From positions 27,230,201 through 27,294,200 of the forward strand of contig NC_065571.1 of the NCBI RefSeq assembly GCF_937616625.2: a stretch of DNA of 64,000 nucleotides, read 5' to 3'. The position numbers were made by a program, and so were the translations under genes. Each line of letters opens with the position of its first letter. The first letter of the stretch is position 1. Positions 1-13,821 of this stretch are shown here, piece by piece. Source of the stretch: Mercurialis annua (taxonomy: Eukaryota; Streptophyta; Magnoliopsida; Malpighiales; Euphorbiaceae). The notes under the pieces are model-generated. The model saw nothing but the letters and a program-made list of their open reading frames with translations, was not told the DNA's origin and searched no databases.

Positions 1-1362
1 AGAAGGTGAAACGCTTTGATTCGTTTCGTAGTGTTTGTAAACGTTTTGCTTAAATCGCTAAAAAGAAGAAACGTTCGGATTTGTTTGGTAACGTTTGTAA
101 ATGTTTGGCTTAAATCGCTAAAAAGGCGAAACGTTTGGAATTGTTTCGTAATGTTTGTAAACGTTTGGCTTAAATCGCTAAAAAGGTGAAACGTTTGGAT
201 TTGTTTTGTAATGTTTTTAAACGTTTTCCTTAAATCGCTATAAAGGGGAAACATTTGGATTTGTTTCGTTAAATGTTTGGCTTAAATCGCAAAAACGTAG
301 AAATGTTTGGAATGTTTTCGTAATGTTTGTAAACGTTTTGCTTAAATCGCAAAAAAGATGAAACGTTCGGATTTGTTTGGTAACGTTTGTAAACGTTTGG
401 CTTAAATCGCTAAAAAAGGTGAAACGTTTGGAATTATTTCGTAATGTATGTAAACGTTTGACTTAAATCGCAAAAACGTAGAAATGTTTGGAATGTTTTC
501 GTAATGTTTGTAAACGTTTTGCTTAAATCGCTAAAAAGATGAAACGTACGGATTTGTTTGGTAACGTTTGTAAACGTTTGGCTTAAATCGCTAAAAAGGT
601 GAAACGTTTGGAATTGTTTCGTAATGTATGTAAACGTTTGACTTAAATCGCTAAAAAGGTGAAACGTTTGGATTTGTTTCGTAATGTTTGTAATCGTTTT
701 ACTTAAATCGCTAAAAAGGTGAAACGTTGGGATTTGTTTCGTAACGTTTGTAAACGTTTGGCTTAAATTGCTAAAAAAGTGAAATATTTGGATTTGTTTC
801 GTAATGTTTGTAAACGTTTGACTTAAATCGCTAAAAAGGTGAAACGTTTGGATTTGTTTCGTAATGTTTGTAATCGTTTTACTTAAATCGCTAAAAAGGT
901 GAAACGTTGGGATTTGTTTCGTAACGTTTGTAAACATTTGGCTTAAATTGCTAAAAAAGTGAAATATTTGAATTTGTTTCGTAATGTTTGTAAACATTTG
1001 CTTAAATCGCTAAAAAGGTGAAATATTTGGATTTGTTTCGTAATGTTTATAAACGGTTTGCTAAAATCGCTAAAAAGGTGAAACGTTTGGTTTTGTTTCG
1101 TAATGTTTTTAAACGTTTGGCTTAAATCGGTAAAAAAGTGAAACGTTTGGATTTGTTACGTAACGTTTGGCTTCAATTGCTAAAAAGGTGAAACGCTTGG
1201 ATTTGTTTCGTAACGTTTGTAAACGTTTGGCATAAAACACTAAGGAGGTGAAATGTTTGGATTTGTTTCGTAATGTTTTAAATGTTTAGGCTTAAATCAC
1301 AAAAATAGGGAAACGTTTGGATTTGTTTCGTAACGTTTATAAACGTTTGGCTCAAATTGCTA

Positions 1363-3643
1363 AGAAGGTGAAACGCTTTGATTCGTTTCGTAGTGTTTGT
1401 AAACGTTTTGCTTAAATCGCTAAAAAGATGAAACGTTCGGATTTGTTTGGTAACGTTTGTAAATGTTTGGCTTAAATCGCTAAAAAGGCGAAACATTTGG
1501 AATTGTTTCGTAATGTTTGTAAACGTTTGGCTTAAATCGCTTAAAAAGGTGAAACGTTTGGATTTGTTTTGTAATGTTTTTAAACGTTTTCCTTAAATCG
1601 CTATAAAGGGGAAACATTTGGATTTGTTTCGTTAAATGTTTGGCTTAAATCGCAAAAACGTAGAAATGTTTGGAATGTTTTCGTAATGTTTGTAAACGTT
1701 TTGCTTAAATCGCTAAAAAGATGAAACGTTCGGATTTGTTTGGTAACGTTTGTAAACGTTTGGCTTAAATCGCTAAAAAGATGAAACGTTTGGAATTGTT
1801 TCGTAATGTATGTAAACGTTTGACTTAAATCGCTAAAAAGGTGAAACGTTTGGATTTGTTTCGTAATGTTTGTAATAGTTTTACTTAAATCGCTAAAAAG
1901 GTGAAACGTTGGGATTTGTTTCGTAACGTTTGGAAACGTTTGGCTTAAATCGCTAAAAAGGTGAAATGTTTGGAATTGTTTCGTAATGTATGTAAACGTT
2001 TGACTTAAATCGCTAAAAAGGTGAAACGTTTGGATTTGTTTCGTAATGTTTGTAATCGTTTTACTTAAATCGCTAAAATGGTGAAACGTTGGGATTTGTT
2101 TCGTAACGTTTGTAAACGTTTGGCTTAAATTGCTAAAAAAGTGAAATATTTGGATTTGTTTCGTAATGTTTGTAAACATTTGCTTAAATCGCTAAAAAGG
2201 TGAAATATTTGGATTTGTTTCGTAATGTTTATAAACGGTTTGCTAAAATCGCTAAAAAGGTGAAACGTTTGGATTTGTTTTGTAACGTTTGTAAACGTTT
2301 GGCTTAAATAGCTAAAAAGGTGAAACGTTTGGATTTGATTCGAAACGCTTGTAAACTTTTTACTTAAATCGCTAAAAAGGGGAAACGCTTGGTTTTGTTT
2401 CGTAATGTTCGTAAACGTTTGGCTTCAATTGCTAAAAATGTGAAACGTTTGGATTGGTTTCGTAACGCTTTAAACGTTTGCTTTTGTTTCGTAACGTTTG
2501 TAAACGTTTGGCTGAAATCGCTTAAAAGGTGAAACGTTTTGATTTGTTTCTTAACGTTTGTAAACGTTTTGCTAAAATCGCTAAGAAGGTAAAACGTTTG
2601 GATTTGTTTCGTTAAACGTTTTGCTTAAATAGCTAAAATGTTAAAATGTTTGGATTTGTTTCGTAATGTTTGTAAACATTTTGCTTAAATCGCTAAAAAG
2701 CTAAAACGTTTGGATTTGTTTAGTAACGTTTGTAAACATTTGGCTTAAATTGCTAAAAAGGTGAAAAATTTGGATTTGTTTCGTAACCTTTGTAAATGTT
2801 TAGCTTAAATCGCTAAAAAGGTGAAACGTTTGGATTTCTTTCATACGTTTGTAAACGTTTGGCTTAAATCACTAAAAAGGTGAATTGTAAAGATTTGTTT
2901 CGTAAGGTTTTTAAACGTTTGGCTTAAATAACTTAAAAGGTAAAATGATTGGATTTATTTCGTAATGTTTGTAAACGTTTGGCTTAAATTGCTAAAAAGG
3001 TGAAATATTTGGATTGGTTTCTTAACGTTGATAAACGGTTGGCTTAAATTGCTAAAAGGTGAAACCTTGGATTTGTTTCGTAATGTTTGTAAACGTTTTG
3101 CTTTACTCGCTAAAAAGGTGAAACGTTTGGATTTATTTCGTAACGTTTATAAACATTTTTGCTTAAATCGCTAAAAAGGTGAAACATTTGGATTTGTTTT
3201 TCAACATCTGTAAACGTTTGGCTTAAATAGCTAAAAAAGAGAAACGTTTGGATTTGTCTCGTAATGTTTGTAAACGTTTGGCTTAAATCGCTAAAAAGGT
3301 GAAACGTTTGGTTTTGTTTCGTAATGTTTTTAAACGTTTGGCTTAAATCGGTAAAAAAGTGAAACGTTTGGATTTGTTACGTAACGTTTGTAAACGTTTG
3401 GCTTCAATTGCTAAAAAGGTGAAACACTTGGATTTGTTTCGTAACGTTTGGCTTATATTGCTAAAAAGGTGAAACGCTTGGATTTGTTTCGTAACGTTTG
3501 TAAACGTTTGGCATAAAACACTAAGGAGGTGAAATGTTTGGATTTGTTTCGTAATGTTTTAAATGTTTGGGCTTAAATCACAAAAATAGGGAAACGTTTG
3601 GATTTGTTTCGTAACGTTTATGAACGTTTGGCTTAAATTGCTA
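1363..3643. repeat. Higher-order satellite block B (about 2.28 kb)
   Basis: The block opens with a distinctive variant, AGAAGGTGAAACGCTTTGAT, at 1363. The same landmark recurs at 3644 and 8893, and position 1 of the window starts at the same point. A marker monomer containing CATAAAACAC lies at 1231 and again at 3512, exactly 2281 bp apart, which sets the block length. Both the beginning and the end of this block are found again at the two ends of the next, longer block. Confidence 0.8.
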
Positions 3644-6600
3644 AGAAGGTGAAACGCTTTGATTCGTTTCGTAGTGTTTGTAAACGTTTTGCTTAAATCG
3701 CTAAAAAGATGAAACGTTCGGATTTGTTTGGTAACGTTTGTAAATGTTTGGCTTAAATCGCTAAAAAGGCGAAACGTTTGGAATTGTTTCGTAATGTTTG
3801 TAAACATTTGGCTTAAATCGCTAAAAAAGGTGAAACGTTTGGATTTGTTTTGTAACGTTTTTAAACGTTTTCCTTAAATCGCTATAAAGGGGAAACATTT
3901 GGATTTGTTTCGTTAAATGTTTGGCTTAAATCGCAAAAACGTAGAAATGTTTGGAATGTTTTCGTAATGTTTGTAAACGTTTTGCTTAAATCGCTAAAAA
4001 GATGAAACGTTCGGATTTGTTTGGTAACGTTTGTAAACGTTTGGCTTAAATCGCTAAAAAGGTGAAACGCTTGGAATTTTTTCGTAATGTACGTAAACTT
4101 TTGACTTAAATCGCTAAAAAGGTGAAACGTTTGGATTTGTTTCGTAATGTTTGTAATCGTTTTACTTAAATCGCTAAAAAGGTGAAACGTTGGGATTTGT
4201 TTCGTAACGTTTGTAAACGTTTGGCTTAAATTGCTAAAAAAGTGAAATATTTGGATTTGTTTCGTAATGTTTGTAAACATTTGCTTAAATCGCTAAATAG
4301 GTGAAATATTTGGATTTGTTTCGTAATGTTTATAAACGGTTTGCTGAAATTGCTAAAAAGGTGAAACGTTTTGATTTGTTTGGTAACGTTTGTAAACGTT
4401 TGGCTTAAATAGCTAAAAAGGTGAAACGTTTGGATTTGTTTCGTAACGCTTGTAAACGTTTTACTTAAATCGCTAAAAAGGTGAAACGCTTGGTTTTGTT
4501 TCGTAATGTTCGTAAACGTTTGGCTTCAATTGCTAAAAATGTGAAACGTTTGGATTGGTTTCGTAACGCTTTAAACGTTTGCTTTTGTTTCGTAACGTTT
4601 GTAAACGTTTGGCTTAAATCGCTAAAAAGGTGAAACGTTTGGATTTGTTTTGTAATATTTTTAAACGTTTTCCTTAAATCGCTACAAAGGTGAAACATTT
4701 GGATTTGTTTCGTTAAATGTTTGGCTTAAATCGCAAAAACGTAGAAATGTTTGGAATGTTTTCGTAATGTTTGTAAACGTTTTGCTTAAATCGTTAAAAA
4801 GATGAAACGTTCGGATTTGTTTGGTAACGTTTGTAAACGTTTGGCTTAAATCGCTAAAAAGGTGAAACGTTTGGAATTGTTTCGTAACGTTTGTAAACGT
4901 TTGGCTTAAATAGCTAAAAAGGTGAAACATTTGGATTTGTTTCGAAATGTTTGTAAACATTTGGCTTAAATTGCTAAAAGGCGAAACGTTTGGATTTGTT
5001 TTGTAATGTTTGTAAACGGTTTGCTTAAATCGCTAAAAAGGTTAAACGTTTGGATTTGTTTTGTAACGTTTGTAAACGTTTGATTTAAATGGCTAAAAAT
5101 GTGAAACATTTAGATTTGTTTCGTAATGTTTGTAAACGTTTGGATTTGTTTCGCAACGTTGTAAACGTTTGGCTTAAATCACTAAAAAGTTGAAACTTTT
5201 TGATTTGTTTCGTAACGTTTGTAAACGTTTGGCTTAAATCACTAATAAGGTGAAACGTTTGGATTTGTTTCTTTAAACGTTTGGCTTAAATCGATAAAAA
5301 GTTAAAATGTTTAGATTTGTTTTGTAATGTTTGTAAACATTTTGCTTAAATCGCTAAAAGGCTGAAACGTTTCGATTTTCTTGGTAACGTTGTACACGTT
5401 TGGCTTAAATCGATAAAAGGTGAAACGTTTGGGTTTATTTCGTAACGTTTGAAAATGTTTGGCTTCATTCGCTAAAAAGGCAAAACGTTTGGATTTGTTT
5501 TGTAACGTTTGCAAACGTTTGGCTTAAATTGCTAAAAAGGTGAAACATTTGGATTTGTTTCGTAACGTTTGTAAATGTTTGGCTTAAATCGCTAAAAAGG
5601 TGAAACGTTTGGATTTTTTTGGAAACGTTTGTAAACGTTTGGCTTAAATGGATATAAAAGTGAAACGTTTGGATTTGTTACGTAAAGTTTGTAAACGTTT
5701 GGCTTAATTTGTTAAAAAGGTGAAACGCTTGGATTTGTTTCGTAACGTTTGTAAACGATTGGCTTAAATTGCTAAAAAGGTGAAACGCTTGGATTTGTTT
5801 CCTAACGTTTGTAAACGTTTGGCTTAAATTGCTAAAAAGGTGAAAATTTTGGATTTGTTTCTTAACCTTTGTAAATGTTTGACTTAAATCGATAAAAAGG
5901 TGGAACGTTTGGATTTCTTTCATACGTTTGTAAATGTTTGGCTTAAATCACTAAAAAGGTGAATTGTATGGATTTGTTTCGTAACGTTCGTAAACGCTTA
6001 GCATAAATAGCTTAAAAGGTGAAATGATTGGATTTGTAACGTAACGTTTGTAAACGTTTGGTTTAAATTGCTAAGAAGGTGAAATATTTGGATTTGTTTC
6101 ATAACGTTTATAAGCGTTTGGCTTAAATTGCTAAGAAGGGGAAACGTTGGGATTTGTTTCGTAATGTTTGTAAACGTTTTGCTGAAATAGCTAAAAAGGT
6201 GAAACGGTTGGATTTGTTTCGTAACGTTTATAAACATTTGCTTCAATCGCTAAAAAGGTGAAACGTTTGGATTTGTTTCGTAATGTTTGTAAACGGTTTG
6301 CTTAAATTGCTAAAAGGTTGAAACGTTTGGATTTGTTTCGTAACGTTTGTAAACGTTTGGCTTAAATCGCTAAAAAAGGTGAAACGTTTGGATTTGTTTC
6401 GTAATGTTTTTAAACGTTTTCCTTAAATCGCTAAATAGGGAAACGTTTGGATTTGTTCCGTTAAACGTTTGGCTTAAATCGCTAAAAAGTTGAAATGTTT
6501 GGATTTGTTTCGTAATGTTTGTAAACGTTTTGCTTAAATCGCTAAAAAGGTGAAACTTTTGGATTTGTTTCGTAACGTTTGTAAACATTTGGCTTATATC

Positions 6601-8892
6601 GATAAAAAGGTGAAACTTTTGGATTTGTTTCGAAACATTTGTAAACGTTTGGTTTAAATGGATAAAAAAGTGAAACGTTTGGATTTGTTTCGTAACGTTT
6701 GTAAACGTTTGGCTTAATTTGTTAAAAAGGTGAAACGCTTGGATTTGTTTTGTAAAGTTTGTAAACGTTTGGTTTAAATTGCTAAAAAGGTGAAATATTT
6801 GGATTTGTTTCGTCACGTTTATTAACGTTTGGCTTAAATTGCTAAGAAGGTGAAACGCTTGGATTTGTTTCGTATTGTTTATAAACGTTTTGCTTAAATC
6901 GCTAAAAAGGTGAAACGTTAGGATTTGTTTCATAATGTTTGTAAACATTTGCTTAAATCACGAAAAAGGTGAAACATTTGGATTTGTTTCGTAATGTTTA
7001 TAAACGGTTTGCTTAAATTGCTAAAAAGGTGAAACGTTTGGATTTGTTTTGTAACGTTTGTAAAGGTTTGGCCTAAATAGCTGAAAAGGTGAAATGTCTG
7101 GATTTGTTTCGTAACGTTTGTAAACGTTTTACTTAAATCGCTAAAAATGTTAAACGTTGGGATTTGTTTCGTAACATTTGTAAATGTTTGGTTTAAATGG
7201 ATAAAAAAGTAAAACGTTTGGATTTGTTACGTAACGTTTGTAAACGTTTGGCTTAACTTGTTAAAAAGGTGAAACGCTTGGATTTGTTTCGTAACGTTTG
7301 TAAACGTTTGGCGTAAATTGCTAAAAAAAGTAAAATACTTGGATTTGTTTCGTAATGTTTGTAAACATTTGCTTAAATCGCTAAAAAGGTGAAATATTTG
7401 GATTTGTTTCGTAATGTTTATAAACAGTTTGCTGAAATCGCTAAAAAGGTGAAACGTTTGGATTTGTTTTGTAACGTTTGTAAACGTTTGGCTTAAATAG
7501 CTAAAAAGGTGAAACGTTTGGATTTGTTTCGTAACGCTTGTAAACGTTTTCCTTAAATCGCTAAAAAGGTGAAACGCTTGGTTTTGTTTCGTAATGTTCG
7601 TATACGTTTGGCTTCAATTGCTAAAAATGTGAAACGTTTGGATTGGTTTCGTAACGTTTTAAACGTTTGCTTTTGTTTCGTAATGTTTGTAAACGTTTGG
7701 CTGAAATCGCTTAAAAGGTGAAACGTTTTGATTTGTTTCTTAACGTTTGTAAACGTTTTGCTAAAATCGCTAAGAAGGTGAAACGTTTGGGTTTGTTTCG
7801 TTAAACGTTTTGCTTAAATAGCTAAAATGTTAAAATGTTTGGATTTGTTTCGTAATGTTTGTAAACATTTTGCTTAAATCGCTAAAAAGCTAAAACGTTT
7901 GGATTTGTTTGGTAACGTTTGTAAACATTTGGCTTAAATTGCTAAAAAGGTGAAAAATTTGGATTTGTTTCGTAACCTTTGTAAATGTTTAGCTTAAATC
8001 GCTATAAAGGTGAAACGTTTGGATTTCTTTCATACGTTTGTAAACGTTTGGCTTAAATCACTAAAAAGGTGAATTGTAAGGATTTGTTTCGTAAGGTTTT
8101 TAAACGTTTGGCTTAAATAACTTAAAAGCTAAAATGATTGGACTTATTTCGTAATGTTTGTAAACTTTTGGCTTAAATTGCTAAAAAGGTGAAATATTTG
8201 GATTGGTTTCTTAACGTTGATAAACGGTTGGCTTAAATTGCTAAAAGATGAAACCTTGGATTTGTTTCGTAATGTTTGTAAACGTTTTGCTTTACTCGCT
8301 AAAAAGGTGAAACGTTTGGATTTATGTCGTAACGTTTATAAATATTTTTGCTTAAATCGCTAAAAAGGTGAAACGTTTGGATTTGTTTTGTAATGTTTGT
8401 AAACGGTTTGCTTAAATCGCTAAAAAGGTGAAACATTTGGATTTGTTTTGCAACATCTGTAAACGTTTGGCTTAAATAGCTAAAAAAGAGAAACGTTTGG
8501 ATTTGTTTCGTAATGTTTGTAAACGTTTGGCTTAAATCGCTAAAAAGGTGAAACGTTTGGTTTTGTTTCGTAATGTTTTTAAACGTTTGGCTTAAATCGG
8601 TAAAAAAGTCAAACGTTTGGATTTGTTACATAACGTTTGTAAACGTTTGGCTTCAATTGCTAAAAAGGTGAAACACTTGGATTTGTTTCGTAACGTTTGG
8701 GTTATATTGCTAAAAAGGTGAAACGCTCGGATTTGTTTCGTAACGTTTGTAAACGTTTGGCATAAAACACTAAGGAGGTGAAATGTTTGGATTTGATTCG
8801 TAATGTTTTAAATATTTGGGCTTAAATCACAAAAATAGGGAAACGTTTGGATTTGTTTCGTAACGTTTATAAACGTTTGGCTTAAATTGCTA
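3644..8892. repeat. Higher-order satellite block C (about 5.25 kb)
   Basis: The block starts with the AGAAGGTG/CGCTTTGAT landmark. Its first 1 kb and its last 1.3 kb match the start and end of block B. The middle, about 4620-7660, is extra and includes a second copy of the segment beginning near 4682. The marker CATAAAACAC lies at 8761, 5249 bp after its copy at 3512. Monomer-by-monomer order is repeated in the following block. Confidence 0.8.
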
Positions 8893-11800
8893 AGAAGGTG
8901 AAACGCTTTGATTCGTTTCGTAGTGTTTGTAAACGTTTTGCTTAAATCGCTAAAAAGATGAAACGTTCGGATTTGTTTGGTAACGTTTGTAAATGTTTGG
9001 CTTAAATCGCTAAAAAGGTGAAACGTTTGGAATTGTTTCGTAATGTTTGTAAACGTTTGGCTTAAATCGCTAAAAAAGGTGAAACGTTTGGATTTGTTTT
9101 GTAATGTTTTTAAACGTTTTCCTTAAATCGCTATAAAGGTGAAACATTTGGATTTGTTTCGTTAAATGTTTGGCTTAAATCGCAAAAACGTAGAAATGTT
9201 TGGAATGTTTTCGTAATGTTTGTAAACGTTTTGCTTAAATCGCTAAAAAGATGAAACGTTCGGATTTGTTTGGTAACGTTTGTAAACGTTTGGCTTAAAT
9301 CGCTAAAAAGGTGAAACGTTTGGAATTGTTTCGTAATGTATGTAAACGTTTGACTTAAATAGCTAAAAAGGTGAAACGTTTGGATTTGTTTCGTAATGTT
9401 TGTAATCGTTTTACTTAAATCGCTAAAAAGGTGAAACGTTGGGATTTGTTTCGTAACGTTTGTAAACGTTTGGCTTAAATTGCTAAAAAAGTGAAATATT
9501 TGGATTTGTTTCGTAATGTTTGTAAACATTTGCTTAAATCGCTAAATAGGTGAAATATTTGGATTTGTTTCGTAATGTTTATAAACGGTTTGCTGAAATT
9601 GCTAAAAAGGTGAAACGTTTGGATTTGTTTGGTAACGTTTGTAAACGTTTGGCTTAAATAGCTAAAAAGGTGAAACGTTTGGATTTGTTTCGTAACGCTT
9701 GTAAACGTTTTACTTAAATCGCTAAAAAGGTGAAACGCTTGGTTTTGTTTCGTAATGTTCGTAAACGTTTGGCTTCAATTGCTAAAAATGTGAAACGTTT
9801 GGATTGGTTTCGTAACGCTTTAAACGTTTGCTTTTGTTTCGTAACGTTTGTAAACGTTTGGCTTAAATCGCTAAAAAGGTGAAACGTTTGGATTTGTTTT
9901 GTAATATTTTTAAACGTTTTCCTTAAATCGCTACAAAGGTGAAACATTTGGATTTGTTTCGTTAAATGTTTGGCTTAAATCGCAAAAACGTAGAAATGTT
10001 TGGAATGTTTTCGTAATGTTTGTAAATGTTTTGCTTAAATCGTTAAAAAGATGAAACGTTCGGATTTGTTTGGTAACGTTTGTAAACGTTTGGCTTAAAT
10101 CGCTAAAAAGGTGAAACGTTTGGAATTGTTTCGTAATGTATGTAAACGTTTGACTTAAATCGCTAAAAAGGTGAAACGTTTGGATTTGTTTCGTAATGTT
10201 TGTAATCGTTTTACTTAAATCGCTAAAAAGGTGAAACGTTGGGATTTGTTTCGTAACGTTTGTAAACGTTTGGCTTAAATAGCTAAAAAGGTGAAACATT
10301 TGGATTTGTTTCGAAATGTTTGTAAACATTTGGCTTAAATTGCTAAAAGGCGAAATGTTTGGATTTGTTTTGTAATGTTTGTAAACGGTTTGCTTAAATC
10401 GCTAAAAAGGTTAAACGTTTGGATTTGTTTTGTAACGTTTGTAAACGTTTGATTTAAATGGCTAAAAAGGTGAAACATTTAGATTTGTTTCGTAATGTTT
10501 GTAAACGTTTGGATTTGTTTCGCAACGTTGTAAACGTTTGGCTTAAATCACTAAAAAGTTGAAACTTTTTGATTTGTTTCGTAACGTTTGTAAACGTTTG
10601 GCTTAAATCACTAATAAGGTGAAACGTTTGGATTTGTTTCTTTAAACGTTTGGCTTAAATTGATAAAAAGTTAAAATGTTTAGATTTGTTTTGTAATGTT
10701 TGTAAACATTTTGCTTAAATCGCTAAAAGGCTGAAACGTTTCGATTTTCTTGGTAACGTTGTACACGTTTGGCTTAAATCGATAAAAGGTGAAACGTTTG
10801 GATTTATTTCGTAACGTTTGAAAATGTTTGGCTTCATTCGCTAAAAAGGCAAAACGTTTGGATTTGTTTTGTAACGTTTGCAAACGTTTGGCTTAAATTG
10901 CTAAAAAGGTGAAACATTTGGATTTGTTTCGTAACGTTTGTAAATGTTTGGCTTAAATCGCTAAAAAGGTGAAACGTTTGGCTTAAATGGATATAAAAGT
11001 GAAACGTTTGGATTTGTTACGTAAAGTTTGTAAACGTTTGGCTTAATTTGTTAAAAAGGTGAAACGCTTGGATTTGTTTCGTAACGTTTGTAAACGTTTG
11101 GCTTAAATTGCTAAAAAGGTGAAACTCTTGGATTTGTTTCCTAACGTTTGTAAACGTTTGGCTTAAATTGCTAAAAAGGTGAAATTTTTTGATTTGTTTC
11201 TTAACCTTTGTAAATGTTTGACTTAAATCGATAAAAAGGTGGAACGTTTGGATTTCTTTCATACGTTTGTAAATGTTTGGCTTAAATCACTAAAAAGGTG
11301 AATTGTATGGATTTGTTTCGTAACGTTCGTAAACGCTTAGCATAAATAGCTTAAAAGGTGAAATGATTGGATTTGTAACGTAACGTTTGTAAACGTTTGG
11401 TTTAAATTGCTAAAAAGGTGAAATATTTGGATTTGTTTCATAACGTTTATAAGCGTTTGGCTTAAATTGCTAAGAAGGGGAAACGTTGGGATTTGTTTCG
11501 TAATGTTTGTAAACGTTTTGCTGAAATAGCTAAAAAGGTGAAACGGTTGGATTTGTTTCGTAACGTTTATAAACATTTGCTTCAATCGCTAAAAAGGTGA
11601 AACGTTTGGATTTGTTTCGTAACGTTTGTAAACGTTTGGCTTAGATCGCTAAAAAAGGTGAAACGTTTGGATTTGTTTCGTAATGTTATTAAACGTTTTC
11701 CTTAAATCGCTAAATAGGGAAACGTTTGGATTTGTTCCGTTAAACGTTTGGCTTAAATCGCTAAAAAGTTGAAATGTTTGGATTTGTTTCGTAATGTTTG

Positions 11801-13821
11801 TAAACGTTTTGCTTAAATCGCTAAAAAGGTGAAACTTTTGGATTTGTTTCGTAACGTTTGTAAACATTTGGCTTATATCGATAAAAAGGTGAAACTTTTG
11901 GATTTGTTTCGAAACATTTGTAAACGTTTGGTTTAAATGGATAAAAAAGTGAAACGTTTGGATTTGTTGCATAACGTTTGTAAACGTTTGGCTTAATTTG
12001 TTAAAAAGGTGAAACGCTTGGATTTGTTTTGTAAAGTTTGTAAACGTTTGGTTTAAATTGCTAAAAAGGTGAAATATTTGGATTTGTTTCGTCACGTTTA
12101 TTAACGTTTGGCTTAAATTGCTAAGAAGGTGAAACGCTTGGATTTGTTTCGTATTGTTTATAAACGTTTTGCTTAAATCGCTAAAAAGGTGAAACGTTTG
12201 GATTTGTTTCATAATGTTTGTAAACATTTGCTTAAATCACGAAAAAGGTGAAACATTTGGATTTGTTTCGTAATGTTTATAAACGGTTTGCTTAAATCGC
12301 TAAAAAGGTGAAACGTTTGGATTTGTTTTGTAACGTTTATAAAGGTTTGGCCTAAATAGCTGAAAAGGTGAAATGTCTGGATTTGTTTCGTAACGTTTGT
12401 AAACGTTTTACTTAAATCGCTAAAAATGTGAAACGTTGGGATTTGTTTCGTAACATTTGTAAATGTTTGGTTTAAATGGATAAAAAAGTAAAACGTTTGG
12501 ATTTGTTACGTAACGTTTGTAAACGTTTGGCTTAACTTGTTAAAAAGGTGAAACGCTTGGATTTGTTTCGTAACGTTTGTAAACGTTTGGCGTAACTTGC
12601 TAAAAAAAGTGAAATACTTGGATTTGTTTCGTAATGTTTGTAAACATTTGCTTAAATCGCTAAAAAGGTGAAATATTTGGATTTGTTTCGTAATGTTTAT
12701 AAACAGTTTGCTGAAATCGCTAAAAAGGTGAAACGTTTGGATTTGTTTTGTAACGTTTGTAAACGTTTGGCTTAAATAGCTAAAAAGGTGAAACGTTTGG
12801 ATTTGTTTCGTAACGCTTGTAAACGTTTTACTTAAATCGCTAAAAAGGTGAAACGCTTGGTTTTGTTTCGTAATGTTCGTATACGTTTGGCTTCAATTGC
12901 TAAAAATGTGAAACGTTTGGATTGGTTTCGTAACGTTTTAAACGTTTGCTTTTGTTTCGTAACGTTTGTAAACGTTTGGCTGAAATCGCTTAAAAGGTGA
13001 AACGTTTTGATTTGTTTCTTAGCGTTTGTAAACGTTTTGCTAAAATCGCTAAGAAGGTGAAACGTTTGGGTTTGTTTCGTTAAACGTTTTGCTTAAATAG
13101 CTAAAATGTTAAAATGTTTGGGTTTGTTTCGTAATGTTTGTAAACATTTTGCTTAAATCGCTAAAAAGCTAAAACGTTTCGATTTGTTTGGTAACGTTTG
13201 TAAATATTTGGCTTAAATTGCTAAAAAGGTGAAAAATTTGGATTTGTTTCGTAACCTTTGTAAATGTTTAGCTTAAATCGCTATAAAGGTGAAACGTTTG
13301 GATTTCTTTCATACGTTTGTAAACGTTTGGCTTAAATCACTAAAAAGGTGAATTGTAAGGATTTGTTTCGTAAGGTTTTTAAACGTTTGGCTTAAATAAC
13401 TTAAAAGCTAAAATGATTGGATTTATTTCGTAATGTTTGTAAACGTTTGGCTTAAATTGCTAAAAAGGTGAAATATTTGGATTGGTTTCTTAACGTTGAT
13501 AAACGGTTGGCTTAAATTGCTAAAAGATGAAACCTTGGATTTGTTTCGTAATGTTTGTAAACGTTTTGCTTTACTCGCTAAAAAGGTGAAACGTTTGGAT
13601 TTATGTCGTAACGTTTATAAATATTTTTGCTTAAATCGCTAAAAAGGTGAAACGTTTGGATTTGTTTTGTAATGTTTGTAAACGGTTTGCTTAAATCGCT
13701 AAAAAGGTGAAACATTTGGATTTGTTTTGCAACATCTGTAAACGTTTGGCTTAAATAGCTAAAAAAGAGAAACGTTTGGATTTGTTTCGTAATGTTTGTA
13801 AACGTTTGGCTTAAATCGCTA
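8893..13821. repeat. Higher-order satellite block D (about 4.93 kb), sister of block C
   Basis: Order and private variants follow block C closely. A 67-codon repeat segment at 5311-5514 reappears at 10680-10883, and 5998-6246 reappears at 11337-11585. Offsets drift between 5249 and 5369 in multiples of a monomer or half monomer, showing gain and loss of whole units. The end lacks the CATAAAACAC marker seen at the ends of B and C, so the junction with the next block cut off the last 300-400 bp. Confidence 0.78.
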
